A stretch of 64,000 nucleotides of DNA from CAVQJU01 sp963729215 (GTDB lineage Bacteria; Acidobacteriota; Vicinamibacteria; Vicinamibacterales; CAVVIG01): NCBI GenBank assembly GCA_963729215.1, contig CAVSND010000006.1, forward strand, positions 124,001-188,000, given 5' to 3'. Positions 7,976-17,069 of this stretch are shown piece by piece. A program made the position numbers and the translations under genes. Under the pieces are notes generated by a model. It was not told where the DNA came from and ran no database searches. It worked only from the letters and a program-made list of their open reading frames with translations. The number at the start of each line of letters is the position of its first letter. Within the stretch, counting starts at the first letter, position 1.

Positions 7976-10373
7976 ATGGCTTCCGGCGTGACGAACTCAA
8001 CGATGACACACGCTTTCGATTCCGCGATGTCGGCGGCCGGGGCGCTGCTCGAGCGGGTGGACCAGCTGAACGAGCAATACCGGTCGGGCCTGGTGCGCGT
8101 GAACGTCCCCGCTGCGCTTGCCGACCGCGAAAGCCCGGTCGACACGCTGGTGGAGAAGCATTTGCCGGTGTCCTACGCGGCGCTGCAGGCCGCTTCGCGC
8201 GGCCTGTTCTTCTCGTTGCCCGTCGCGTTCAACCCGGCAGAATCTGTCGGGCCGTACCTGGCGGCCGTCGATCGCGACGCGGCGGGTGAGCCCTATCGAT
8301 TCCTCGATATGGGGGCACTCATTGCGACGCAGGCCTTCGGTGAAAACGATCCCAACATCGTCCGCGCCGTGATCGAATCGCTGCCGTTCGTGACGACCCG
8401 GTACGCTCACTCCGAATATCAGACGGTGCTGTCGCTCCGTCTCAAGGCCGCGTTGAGCCGCATCGCTCCGGCCGGCACGCCGCGGCATTTCATCGTCAAC
8501 ACCGGCGCCGAAGCCGTCGAGAACGCGATCAAATCGGTGCTCATGAACCGCGTCATGACGTCTCCGGATGGCGACGGCGGATTCATCGTGTCGTTCGACG
8601 GGGCCTTTCACGGCCGCACCCTGGGCGCCCTCGCGGTCACGCACCGCAAGAAAGCGCGGCTGGGGTTCCCGACGTTCGACTGGCCGCATATCCCCTTTCC
8701 GGTGGACGAGGCGCGGTCCCCGAAGGAGACCGTCCGACGCGAGGAACGCAGCCTCAAGCAGCTGTGGGATCTGCTCGTTTCCGGCCGGCTGCCGCACGCA
8801 GAAAAAAGCAAGGACACGTTCAAACGCGAGATGGACGCGATCGACGAATTTCTGACGCAGATGGATGAGGCCTCTAGTGGTTCTAGAGGTTCGAGTGGTT
8901 CGAGTGGTTCGGAAGTGTTGTGGTTCGGGTGGTTCGAGCGGTTCGAGTGGTTCGGGTGCAGACGTTCTCGCGTTCATTCAGGCGCAGCGGGCCAACCTGG
9001 CGCCGGACGTGGTTCGCCGGGCGAAGCGTGTCGCCGCGGTACTCGTGGAACCGATTCAGGGCGAGGGCGGCGTTCGCATGGTGAGCGCGCGATTCATGCG
9101 CAAGCTGCGGCTCCTCACCAAGATCTACGACGTCCCCCTGGTCTTCGACGAAGTCCAGACGGGCTGGGGCATGACCGGCCGCCTGTGGGCTCATGAAATG
9201 TTCGACCTGCCGTGCGCGCCCGACGTGGTCACCTGGGCAAAGAAGGCGCAGAACGGCGTGCTCTTCGTCAGCGAGGAGCTCGCCACGTTCTTTCAGGAGG
9301 AAAAGAAGTTCAACACCACGTGGGAAGGAGACTCGGTCGGGATGGTGCGCCTGATGGCGCTGCTGGACATGCTGGATCTCGAACAGGTGCGCCGGACCGG
9401 CGAGCGGGCGCGAGCGGGTCTCGAGGCTCTCGCGCGCGAACACCGCGAAATCTGCCGGAACGTGCGCGGCGCGGGCGTCATGCTGGCGTTCGACGTCATT
9501 CGCGCCGACTGGTGCGAGGCCCTGCTCGATCGCGCCTTCCGGAGGGGCCTCATCCTGCTGCCGGCCGGCGAGCGTACGGTGCGCTTTTATCCCCGGTACG
9601 ATACCGAGCCGTCCGCCATAGACGAAGCGCTCTCGATCCTGGGCCTGGCCATCGACGACCTCTTCGCCCGGCGCGATCAGAGTGCGCCGGCGGAAGCGGC
9701 GGGCACCGCGGTGAAAACACGCGTGGGCACGCTCGCGATTCCGGTGGAGACCGTCGAGAGCGTGGACGTGACCGCCGCGAACTTCGAGAGCTGCAAGCGC
9801 CAGATCCTCGCCGTGGAACAGGAGCGCTACGGCACCGCGGCCCCAGAGACCACGATCGCGCCGGGCGTGGACTCACCGCTCCGTCAGCGATCGGGGCTGC
9901 AGTTCGCGATCGAGACCCTTGAAGCCACAATCGGCAACCCACGTGCGGTCGGCGTGGCGGTACGCGACCGCGTGTCGGGCCGGTTCGTCGCCTACGCCAT
10001 CGGCAGCGCGATCGAGAACCACGACGAAGAGGGCGTCACGTCGGATCCGCATTTCGGGGACAACAATACGCTGTACCTGCAGGCGACCGCCACGCTGCCG
10101 ACCGTGCAGAACGCCGTGGAGATCGAGAACTTCCTGTTGGATGCCCTGCGCGAGCGCGCCCTCGCCGCCGGCTTCGAGTTTCTCTCCACGCTGATCGAGG
10201 AGCGGCTGCTCGAGTCGGGACCACCCTGGTTCCGCGAGGCGGCCGTCATCGAGCGCATCGACAACTACCTGGGCAGCGGTATCCGGTTCGCATACCTGCA
10301 CGTCGCGCTGAAGCCAGCGGGGCCTGGGGGCCCCGGCGACGTAGACGCGAGCTCGCATCCCGTTGAGCGCTGA
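7976..10373 (+). CDS. Class III PLP aminotransferase (lysine 6-transaminase-like) with extra C-terminal domain; one frameshift
   Basis: About 799 residues. Residues about 40-570 are a class III aminotransferase: VNTGAEAVENAIK and FDGAFHGRTLGALAVTH build the cofactor pocket, FDEVQTGWGMTGR carries the PLP-binding aspartate, and TWAKKAQNG holds the Schiff-base lysine. The KKAQNG context resembles L-lysine 6-transaminases more than ornithine or GABA enzymes. About 190 further residues (TLYLQATATLPTVQNAVEIE and following) are not part of the class III fold and may be a GNAT-like or otherwise unknown domain. A Gly/Ser array encoded by 9-bp repeats is inserted in a loop before the VEPIQGEGG segment, and the only frame break lies in that array (8912-8921). 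The start could also be ATG 8003. Confidence 0.8.
8876..8957 (+). repeat. In-frame 9-bp word array inside the aminotransferase gene
   Basis: Eight copies of a degenerate 9-bp word close to GGTTCGAGT run in tandem, broken by one 10-bp unit (GAAGTGTTGT, 8912-8921). Each word encodes Gly-Ser-Ser, so the array makes a flexible linker in the enzyme. The words resemble the left arm of the intergenic element at 21442-21603, suggesting a repeat that can enter coding sequence in frame. The 10-bp unit coincides with the apparent frameshift, consistent with one miscalled base. Confidence 0.8.
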
Positions 10374-10380
10374 GACGCGC

Positions 10381-11232
10381 ATGGCTGCCGATTATTCCGC
10401 GCGCCGCGAGACCTTCCGGGCTCTGCACGAGCGCGGCTGCTTCGTCATGCCGAACCCCTGGGATCCGGGATCGGCGCGCTACCTCCACAGCCTCGGATTC
10501 CAGGCGGTCGCCACGACCAGCGCCGGCTTCGCGTTTTCGCGGGGTCTGCCTGACTCGTCACACGCTGTGCCGGTGGATGCCGTGCTCGGCCACATCGCGG
10601 ACATCGTGAATGCGGTTGACCTGCCGGTGAACGCGGACTTCGAGTCGGGCTACGCGGACAGTCCGGACGGCGTGGCGGTGAACGTCAGGCGGTGTGTGGC
10701 GACGGGCGTGGCGGGGCTCTCAATCGAGGATGCCACGGGCGATCGTGCCCGTCCTCTGTACGAACTTCCCGTGGCGGTCGAGCGCATCAAGGGCGCGCGG
10801 GCCGCGATCGACGAGTCCGGCTCAGGCGTCCAGCTGACCGCGCGCGCCGAGTGCTTCCTCGTGGGCCACGAGGATCCACTGAAGGAATCGATTCGGCGGC
10901 TGAACGCCTACGCGGCGGCCGGCGCCGACGTGCTGTTTGCGCCGGGGATCCATCAACGCGACGACATTCGAACGCTGACGGCCGCGCTCGAGCCAAAGCC
11001 CGTCAACGTCCTCGTCAGCCGGAACACAGGGCTCACGGTCGCGGATCTGGCCGGGCTGGGTGTCCGGCGCATCAGCGTCGGCTCGGTCCTCGCTCGCGCC
11101 GCGTGGACGCGGTTCATGGAGGTCGCGAAGGACGTCGCCAGCGAAGGCCGCTTCACCAGCCTCGACGGCCTCGCGTCCTTCGCCGACCTGAACGCATTCT
11201 TCAAGCGAAACATGGAGGGCGGAGACGTCTAA
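10381..11232 (+). CDS. PEP mutase/isocitrate lyase superfamily enzyme
   Basis: A 283-residue TIM-barrel enzyme of the PEP phosphonomutase group. Visible features are FVMPNPWDPGSAR at the N-terminus, VNADFESGYAD (Mg-binding aspartate/glutamate region), SIEDATG, TARAECFL, ADVLFAPGI and a final RRISVG strand. Members cleave or form C-C or P-C bonds next to a carboxylate; the lyase-type catalytic KKCGH loop of isocitrate lyase is absent, so an oxaloacetate hydrolase or 2-methylisocitrate-lyase-like activity is more likely. ATG 10381 is preferred over a TTG at 10363 that overlaps the upstream stop. It begins 7 bp after the aminotransferase gene and is probably cotranscribed. Confidence 0.82.
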   Translation: MAADYSARRETFRALHERGCFVMPNPWDPGSARYLHSLGFQAVATTSAGFAFSRGLPDSSHAVPVDAVLGHIADIVNAVDLPVNADFESGYADSPDGVAVNVRRCVATGVAGLSIEDATGDRARPLYELPVAVERIKGARAAIDESGSGVQLTARAECFLVGHEDPLKESIRRLNAYAAAGADVLFAPGIHQRDDIRTLTAALEPKPVNVLVSRNTGLTVADLAGLGVRRISVGSVLARAAWTRFMEVAKDVASEGRFTSLDGLASFADLNAFFKRNMEGGDV

Positions 11233-11251
11233 CCTCTAACCTCTTCTCCTC

Positions 11252-12640
11252 CTACAGCGCGTTCAGAAACGCCACCAGATCGGCCTCTTCGCGTCGCGTC
11301 AGCCCGATGTTGAAGCGCGTGTTGTAAAAGTCCACGACGTCTTCGAGCGCCGCCGCCGAGCCGTTGTGGAAGTACGGAGCGCGCGCCGCCAGCGCCCGGA
11401 GAATCGGGCCCTTGAACTTTCCAATGTCGCTCCACTTGCCGGTGATCATTGCACGGCCCGGATCGGTCGTCGTCACGGTCTGCCGGGTCGCGTTGTTCTT
11501 GATGTAATACAGCGGCAGATCGGGCGTCCGGCGCGATTCATCCGTAAGGCCGATGTTCAGGGGCATCGAGATGGAGTGGTCGCCCGCGTTCGGAGTGTCG
11601 TGGCAAACAGTGCAGGTTCCCGAGAACGGACCGGCGATTGGATCGCCGGCATCGCGATTTAACCCGCCGACGTTGTCGATGACGAACGCGCGCGTGTTGA
11701 ACAGTTTCTCGCCGCGCGCGATCGCGCGCCGCTCCGGCGACTCGTCCTGCTTCCACGCGGTGAACAACGTGAAGACGTTGGGGTTCAAGCCCCCGGACGG
11801 CGTGTCGCACGCCCCGGGCATCACCGGCAGGATGTTCAGCGGATCGTTGACGCCGATGCAGAACGCCTGACCGGAGAGCTGCCGCGGTCCGCCTTCGGCG
11901 CCGTGCGCATGCAGGCTGCCGGCGCCGTGGTCGCGGCTCTGCGCGGTGAACAAGCCCAGCTCGAATTCGACGATATCCGCCGCCTGCTCGGATGTCAGCG
12001 GAGCACCCTGCGCGTGGCCGGTGGTCGCGTCGTTCGCCTGCGTCGCGAGGTCGTCGCGAATCGACTGCCCCTTCACGGTCTCCCGTCCATCCCACATCAC
12101 GGTGCTCAGGAAGCCGAGATTCGTCGACGGGAGCGGGCGCCTGAACATCGAGGCTTCCGACAGCGGCGCGCCGCAATAGTACGGGTCGTCCACGTCCGTG
12201 ATGGTGAACTCCGCGTTCGCCGGAACCGCCAGGCCGACGCGGATGAGCCCCTTCGACAACAGAAGGCTGAACGCCGCACGGCGCTTGCCGGTCGTGGAAA
12301 TATCGGCGTCCTGACAGGTCGATCCGTCGTTGGCACGGAAGATGGGATCGCGCCCGCGCGTCTGCTCGAATCGCTCACGGATTCTGGCGGGCGTGACCGT
12401 CCACGCCTGATCCGGCTGGTGACAGGTGAAACAGCTGCGCCCGTTCGTTCCGAGGCTCTGGAAAAACGGGTTGTCCACGTCGAACGATCCTGCCGTCGTG
12501 ACGGTGCGCTGGACGCCGGCTCCGTCGCTGAACGTCAACTGATCGCTGCGGCGTTCGTCGGGGGCGGTGAATCCGACCGTCGTCAGCGCGGCGAGCAGAC
12601 ACAGCGTTCCGAGGACACGGATAGCGGCAGCCCTTCTCAT
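11252..12640 (-). CDS. Di-haem cytochrome c peroxidase/MauG-type protein
   Basis: A 462-residue exported protein. A signal peptide is followed by a first c-haem site CFTCH (Cys70, Cys73, His74) and a second, CTVCH, near residue 345, the two-haem arrangement of bacterial cytochrome c peroxidases and MauG. The C-terminal stretch FKGPILRALAARAPYFHNGS is highly typical of the family. It would accept electrons from a periplasmic cytochrome and reduce peroxide, or carry out an oxidative maturation. It is convergent with the preceding gene with a 19-bp gap. The length is above the classical 330-residue peroxidase, with an insertion between the haems. Confidence 0.88.
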   Translation of the reverse strand: MRRAAAIRVLGTLCLLAALTTVGFTAPDERRSDQLTFSDGAGVQRTVTTAGSFDVDNPFFQSLGTNGRSCFTCHQPDQAWTVTPARIRERFEQTRGRDPIFRANDGSTCQDADISTTGKRRAAFSLLLSKGLIRVGLAVPANAEFTITDVDDPYYCGAPLSEASMFRRPLPSTNLGFLSTVMWDGRETVKGQSIRDDLATQANDATTGHAQGAPLTSEQAADIVEFELGLFTAQSRDHGAGSLHAHGAEGGPRQLSGQAFCIGVNDPLNILPVMPGACDTPSGGLNPNVFTLFTAWKQDESPERRAIARGEKLFNTRAFVIDNVGGLNRDAGDPIAGPFSGTCTVCHDTPNAGDHSISMPLNIGLTDESRRTPDLPLYYIKNNATRQTVTTTDPGRAMITGKWSDIGKFKGPILRALAARAPYFHNGSAAALEDVVDFYNTRFNIGLTRREEADLVAFLNAL

Positions 12641-12728
12641 TCCCTTGCTCCTTCGGCGGGCAGATATCGCCAGCCGAAGGTCTGGTGTCGAGCGGGCGCC
12701 ATCCGTTACACGGCTTCGATCCCCGGCC

Positions 12729-13283
12729 CTAACCCCTGGTCTTGAACGATCCGGTTCCGTGCTGCCGCGATTGTCCTTTAGGAATACTTAACGACGTCCA
12801 TTGCTCGCCGGCCAGATGTCTCGCGACGTACACGATCTGACCGACGTGATACGCGAGGTGGGTGCCCAGGCGGTTGAGGGCCTCGACGACGAGAAACGGC
12901 TCGCTGCGGATGTGGACGGTCCTGGTGAGATCGGCGGGCGTCAGCGATTCGATGGCCGCCAGCGCGACGGAAAACCCGGTCTGCCACCACTGCAGGATCT
13001 CTTCCCGCGAGGCCGGGACCGGCATCTCGAATTCCCCGTCGCGGTCGCGATCCGGTTTCTCGCCATCCGTGGTCAGGAAATCGGTGAATCGGGAGCGCAG
13101 GTTGCCGGCGAGGTGCTTGACGACCGTCGCGATGCTGTTCGATCCCGGATCAATCATCCGGTGCAGATCGGCGTCGGCCGCCACCTGGGCGATCGCGCCC
13201 TCGCCGAGCTTCTTGTACATGCGGAAAGACCGGAGCGTGTCGGCAAGGTAGGCGGCCCCTGCGTCAGATGTGTCGGTTGGCAT
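12729..13283 (-). CDS. DUF1572/DinB-like four-helix protein
   Basis: A 184-residue cytosolic protein of the DinB/YfiT-like putative metalloenzyme group. It shows the DUF1572 pattern: YLADTLRSFRMYKKLGEGAI, SIATVVKHLAGNLRSRFTDF, HLAYHVGQIVYVARHLAG and the terminal SIPKGQS. Histidines in VVKHLAGN and HLAYHVGQ are candidate metal ligands. The best studied relatives are thiol transferases (bacillithiol or mycothiol S-transferases); the actual substrate here is unknown. The start MPTDTSD is chosen; seven extra upstream codons are open. The gene is divergent from the transketolase-like gene, with a 68-bp gap. Confidence 0.85.
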   Translation of the reverse strand: MPTDTSDAGAAYLADTLRSFRMYKKLGEGAIAQVAADADLHRMIDPGSNSIATVVKHLAGNLRSRFTDFLTTDGEKPDRDRDGEFEMPVPASREEILQWWQTGFSVALAAIESLTPADLTRTVHIRSEPFLVVEALNRLGTHLAYHVGQIVYVARHLAGEQWTSLSIPKGQSRQHGTGSFKTRG

Positions 13284-13351
13284 GGTGATCTGATTCTTAT
13301 ACACCCCTCAGGGTAGAATCTTCGGACCTTCAACCACCAGAGAGGACGCGG

Positions 13352-15905
13352 ATGACAGACCGGGAACGCATGGAAGACGTGGGATTCATGACCTGCATGA
13401 CCCTCACGTTGCTTGGGAACTACGCCCAGACGGGACACTTCGGCGGGCCGCTGGCGTATACGCCGTTCAACGTGGCCACCCACCTGGCCGGGCCCGAGAA
13501 CGGCGGGCTGCGCTACGACTACCGGCGGCCCAAGCACCCGTACAGCGACAAGTTCATGCTCGCGGCCGGACACTGCGCCCCGACGTGCTACGCCCTCTGG
13601 ATGATCATGGGCGAAGCGCTCGCGCGCCGGTATCGGGCGACCGGCGACAAGAAGTACTGACGTCCGTCCGGACATCGCGATGCTGTCGGTCGACGCCCTC
13701 GGGTTCCGTCGCGGCGCCGGCGCCCTCAAAACGCTGCTCGCGGACAACGGCCTGTCCGACCATCCGCTTTTCGCCGAGGCGAAGGGCCGCGGCATCCGCG
13801 CGCTCTCCGGGCACATCGAATCCACCGACGTGACCAACGACGTCAACGGCGGACCGTCCGGCGTCGGTATCGCCACCGCCGCCGGCAAGGCCGCGTTCTG
13901 GGACATCGTCGGCGCCCCGATGGGCAGGCCGAAGATTGTCGCGTTCGAAGGCGAGTTCGCAATGTGCGCGGGCCACGCGCAGGAACTGAAGACGCAGGCC
14001 ATCGCCCTGCAGACAGGCAAGCGCCTCCGCGTGTTCTTCTCGGACAACAACGCCGGCATCGACGATGCGCTCATCGGCGGCGTGGTGCACAGCAAGTTCG
14101 AGGGCTACCGCCTGAAGGATCAGTGGACGTCGTACGGGTGGAACGTCTTCACGATCCCCGACGGCCACGACTACGGTCAGATTCTCGACGTGTTGAAGAC
14201 GATGGAGAACTGGGACGCGAACGATCGCCGTCCGATGATCGTGCTGGGCAAGACCACGAAGGGGTACTGGCCCGCGGCCGCCGCCGGGAAAATCCCCGGT
14301 CTCGGCGATCAGATCGTCGGTTACCCGAGCCATCCGTTCGCCTTCAAAATGAACACGGACTACATCGTCGCGCTCGCGCGGACGTACGAGCAGAAGTATC
14401 GCGTGAAGTTCGCGGACATGGAAAAGGGCGCGGTTACCGACACGAAAGAACGCCTGATCCAGTTCAAGACCAACATGGACGTGGCGATGTCGGTGCTCGA
14501 GTGCAACGGCCTCGGCGACTGGCTGGCGGACCGCCTCGTCGAGCTCGGCGACATGGTCAGGGACGACTTCCCGCTCCGCATCGACGTCAAGAAGGATCCG
14601 TTCCTCGACGATCGGCTGCGCGTCGCGAACCTGCCGGAGGACACGCAGACGCTCTCGGTCACCAACCCGGCCGGCGCGAAGAAAGACGTCAAGGTCGCGC
14701 TGTTCCGCAAGGCCGGCGAAACCGCGGGCGCGCGGCGGGCCATCTCGGAAATCGTCAAGTGGCTGAACTATGTGACGGGCAACCGGATGCTGACGGTCGC
14801 GGCGGATTTATCCGAGTCCGTGAACCTCGAGCACGGCAGCCTGTGGGGCCACTACGATCCGGAGGCCAACCCGAGCGGCACACGGCTCAAGGCGGCGATT
14901 CAGGAGGCGGGCAACGTTTCCACGGCCATCGGCCTCGTCAGCCAGAACGCGTCTGTCGATCCCGACCAGTTCGCCGGCGTGTGGGCGGTCAGCGGCACGT
15001 ACGGCGCATTCACGCCGCTCATGTATCTGCCGGCGAGGGTCTGGAGCCAGCAGAACCAGGACAGCCGGTTCCGCACCGGCGTCCTGCACATTCTGTCCGC
15101 ACACTCGGGCCCCGAGACAGCCGCCGATGCGCGCACGCACTTTGGCATTTTCTCCCCGCAGGTCTGGAAGCTCTTCCCGCGCGGCCAGGTCATCAACCTG
15201 AGCTTCTGGGACTACAACGACGTGGCGGCCGGGTACTTCGCCGCGGCCGAGATCGCGGCCCGCGACAAGAAAGTCGGCATCATCACGATCGAAGTCGCGA
15301 GGCCGGACTTCCCCGTGGCCGATCGCCGCACGTTCGCGGACACGGATCTCAAGGCCGCCGCCAAGGGCCTTTACGTCATCCGCGATTTCGCGCCCGGCCG
15401 TCCGAAGCACGGTTACGTCGTCGCCCAGGGCTCGAGCGCGACCTTCAATCTCGTGAGCGTGCTGCCAAGGCTCGAACAGGCCGGCATCAACGTGAAGGTG
15501 GTCTCCGCGATCAGCGAAGAGCTCTTCGATCGGCAGCCGGAGTCATACCGGCGTGCCGTGCTGCCGGTTGAAGCGCGCCAGGATCTGATGTTCGTGACGG
15601 GCGGGACACGCCGCATGTGGCCCCTCCGCAACGTGGGCGCGCAGGCCGATGAGTATTCGCTCACAGCGGACTGGGACAACCAGTGGCTCAGCGGCGGCCT
15701 CGAGCCCGATGTCATTGCCGAGGCGCATCTGGACAAGGATTCGATTTTTGCCGGCGTGCAACGCTTCGCGCAGGAGCGCTCGAAACGCCTCGACGCGCAG
15801 CGCTCCACTCTCGAAGCACTACTCAATTTAGTCATCTGGTCATCTAGTCATCTGGTCATCGTTGTTTCATTTGAATCAATGCGCAAATTGGACAACGATG
15901 ACTAA
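13352..15905 (+). CDS. Transketolase-like thiamine-diphosphate enzyme; one frameshift, repeat-derived C-terminus
   Basis: About 850 residues. The first 102 codons contain DKFMLAAGHCAPTCYALWM, the substrate/cofactor loop of transketolase N-domains; the frame breaks at about 13655, and the next frame continues with VRPDIAMLSVDALGFRRG. NGGPSGVGIATAAGKA and the diphosphate-binding segment from EGEFAMCAGHAQEL to FSDNNAGID follow (GE...NN rather than the usual GDG...N). The pyrimidine-binding and C-terminal domains are complete. Specificity is uncertain: sugar transketolase or a 2-oxoacid dehydrogenase-like enzyme. The last about 25 residues are encoded by the word-repeat palindrome at 15827-15933 and the stop codon lies in it, so the ancestral end was probably near residue 820. 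Confidence 0.75.
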
Positions 15906-15933
15906 ATGACCAGATGACTAGATGACCAGATGA
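15827..15933. repeat. Word-repeat palindrome, TCATCTGG family
   Basis: Left arm 15832-15865 and right arm 15892-15933 are inverted copies made of 8-bp words (TCATCTGG, TCATCTAG, TCATTTAG). Read in the same sense, the arms are identical except that the right arm has one extra word. The 26-bp centre is AT-rich compared with the chromosome. The element supplies the end and stop of the transketolase-like gene on one strand and touches the stop codon (15934-15936) of the converging gene on the other. It may fold into a long hairpin and act as a bidirectional terminator. No open frame of its own. Confidence 0.9.
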
Positions 15934-16290
15934 TTACCGCCATTCCGGCGCGTAGTGGCGATTCCGCATCTGCTGCTCGACGCGGAGACTCCAGCTGAAG
16001 AGGATGATCACTTCGACGAGGGCGATCGCGGCGTAGATGGCATACCGGACGAAGGCGCTCGGCGCGGGCCAGCAGGTGTAGCCGGCATCCAGGCAGCCCG
16101 CAATCACGGCGTTCAACTCGATGGACTCCCGGACGATCAAGGCGACGCCGGCGGCGAAGATCACGATCGTGCCGGCGAGATTCCCGAGGATCATTTCGCT
16201 CTTGCGCCAGAATGGCAACGCCACCAGCACGCCCGCCACGGGCGGCGCCGTCAGCATCAGCGCGATCCAACGCCAGCTCAATTCGGTCAC
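15934..16290 (-). CDS. Small integral membrane protein of unknown function
   Basis: A 118-residue protein with three or four membrane spans: WIALMLTAPPVAGVLVALPF, LAGTIVIFAAGVALIV, ELNAVIAGC and FVRYAIYAAIALVEVIILF. Two cysteines (IAGCLDAGYTCW) lie in an outside loop. I chose the GTG at 16290 because a GGAGG sequence sits 9 bp before it; the open frame upstream of it lies in the promoter region of the divergent transporter gene. No family is recognised. Its stop codon abuts the word-repeat palindrome shared with the converging gene. Confidence 0.65.
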   Translation of the reverse strand: MTELSWRWIALMLTAPPVAGVLVALPFWRKSEMILGNLAGTIVIFAAGVALIVRESIELNAVIAGCLDAGYTCWPAPSAFVRYAIYAAIALVEVIILFSWSLRVEQQMRNRHYAPEWR

Positions 16291-16363
16291 GGCGGATATC
16301 CTCCGAAGCGTACGCTGCCCGGACGAAACGCACAAGGCCGGAGGCCGGGTATGCTGAGTATCA

Positions 16364-17056
16364 ATGACGCGACTTCCTGAACCACATCGATCGGGCCGGG
16401 TCGGATGGCTTCGAGCGGCGGTGCTGGGCGCCAACGACGGCATCGTGTCCACGGCCAGCCTGGTCATCGGCGTGGCCGCCGCACACGCCTCGAGGGGCGA
16501 CATCCTGATCGCCGGCGTCGCGGGCCTGACGGCCGGCGCGCTGTCCATGGCAGCGGGCGAGTACGTCTCCGTCAGCTCGCAGGCCGATACTGAACGCGCC
16601 GACCTCGACGTCGAGCGGCGCGAGCTCGCCCAGAACGTCGAAGCCGAGGTCGCGGAGCTCGCCGGAATCTACGCGAAACGCGGCGTGGAGCCGGAACTCG
16701 CGCGGACGGTGGCGCTGCAGCTGATGGCGCACGACGCGCTGGAGGCGCACGCGCGGGACGAGATTGGCATCTCCACAACGCTTGCGGCGCGGCCGCTGCA
16801 GGCGGCGTGGGCATCGGCGGGCGCCTTCGCCGTGGGAGCCGCGCTCCCGATCATGACCGTCACAGCCGCGCCGCAGGACCGCCTGCTGCTCTTCGTCGGA
16901 GGAACGTCCGTCGTCTGCCTGTCGGCGCTTGGCGCGCTCGCGGCCCGCGCGGGCGGCGCGCCGCCGCTCGTGGGCGCCGCGCGAGTCGCATTCTGGGGCA
17001 TGCTCGCGATGGCGGTGACGGCCGGCGTGGGCTGGATGTTCGGCGCGGCGATCTGA
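16364..17056 (+). CDS. VIT/CCC1-family metal transporter
   Basis: A 230-residue membrane protein. The first segment, LRAAVLGANDGIVSTASLVI, is the signature of the VIT1/CCC1 family, which moves Fe(II) or Mn(II) out of the cytosol. GLTAGALSMAAGEYVSVSSQ forms the second conserved span. A cytosolic acidic helical region (about 80-135, rich in Glu and Asp) is the metal-collecting domain, followed by three more spans to the C-terminus. The length matches bacterial members. It converges on the PEP carboxylase gene with 13 bp between stops, and no metal regulator is adjacent. Confidence 0.92.
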   Translation: MTRLPEPHRSGRVGWLRAAVLGANDGIVSTASLVIGVAAAHASRGDILIAGVAGLTAGALSMAAGEYVSVSSQADTERADLDVERRELAQNVEAEVAELAGIYAKRGVEPELARTVALQLMAHDALEAHARDEIGISTTLAARPLQAAWASAGAFAVGAALPIMTVTAAPQDRLLLFVGGTSVVCLSALGALAARAGGAPPLVGAARVAFWGMLAMAVTAGVGWMFGAAI

Positions 17057-17069
17057 AGCCGGCGTTTCT

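Noticed and set aside
13964..15571. 535-codon plus-strand open frame inside the transketolase-like gene
   Set aside because: Out-of-frame shadow, rich in Arg/Gly; the true frame has the cofactor motifs.
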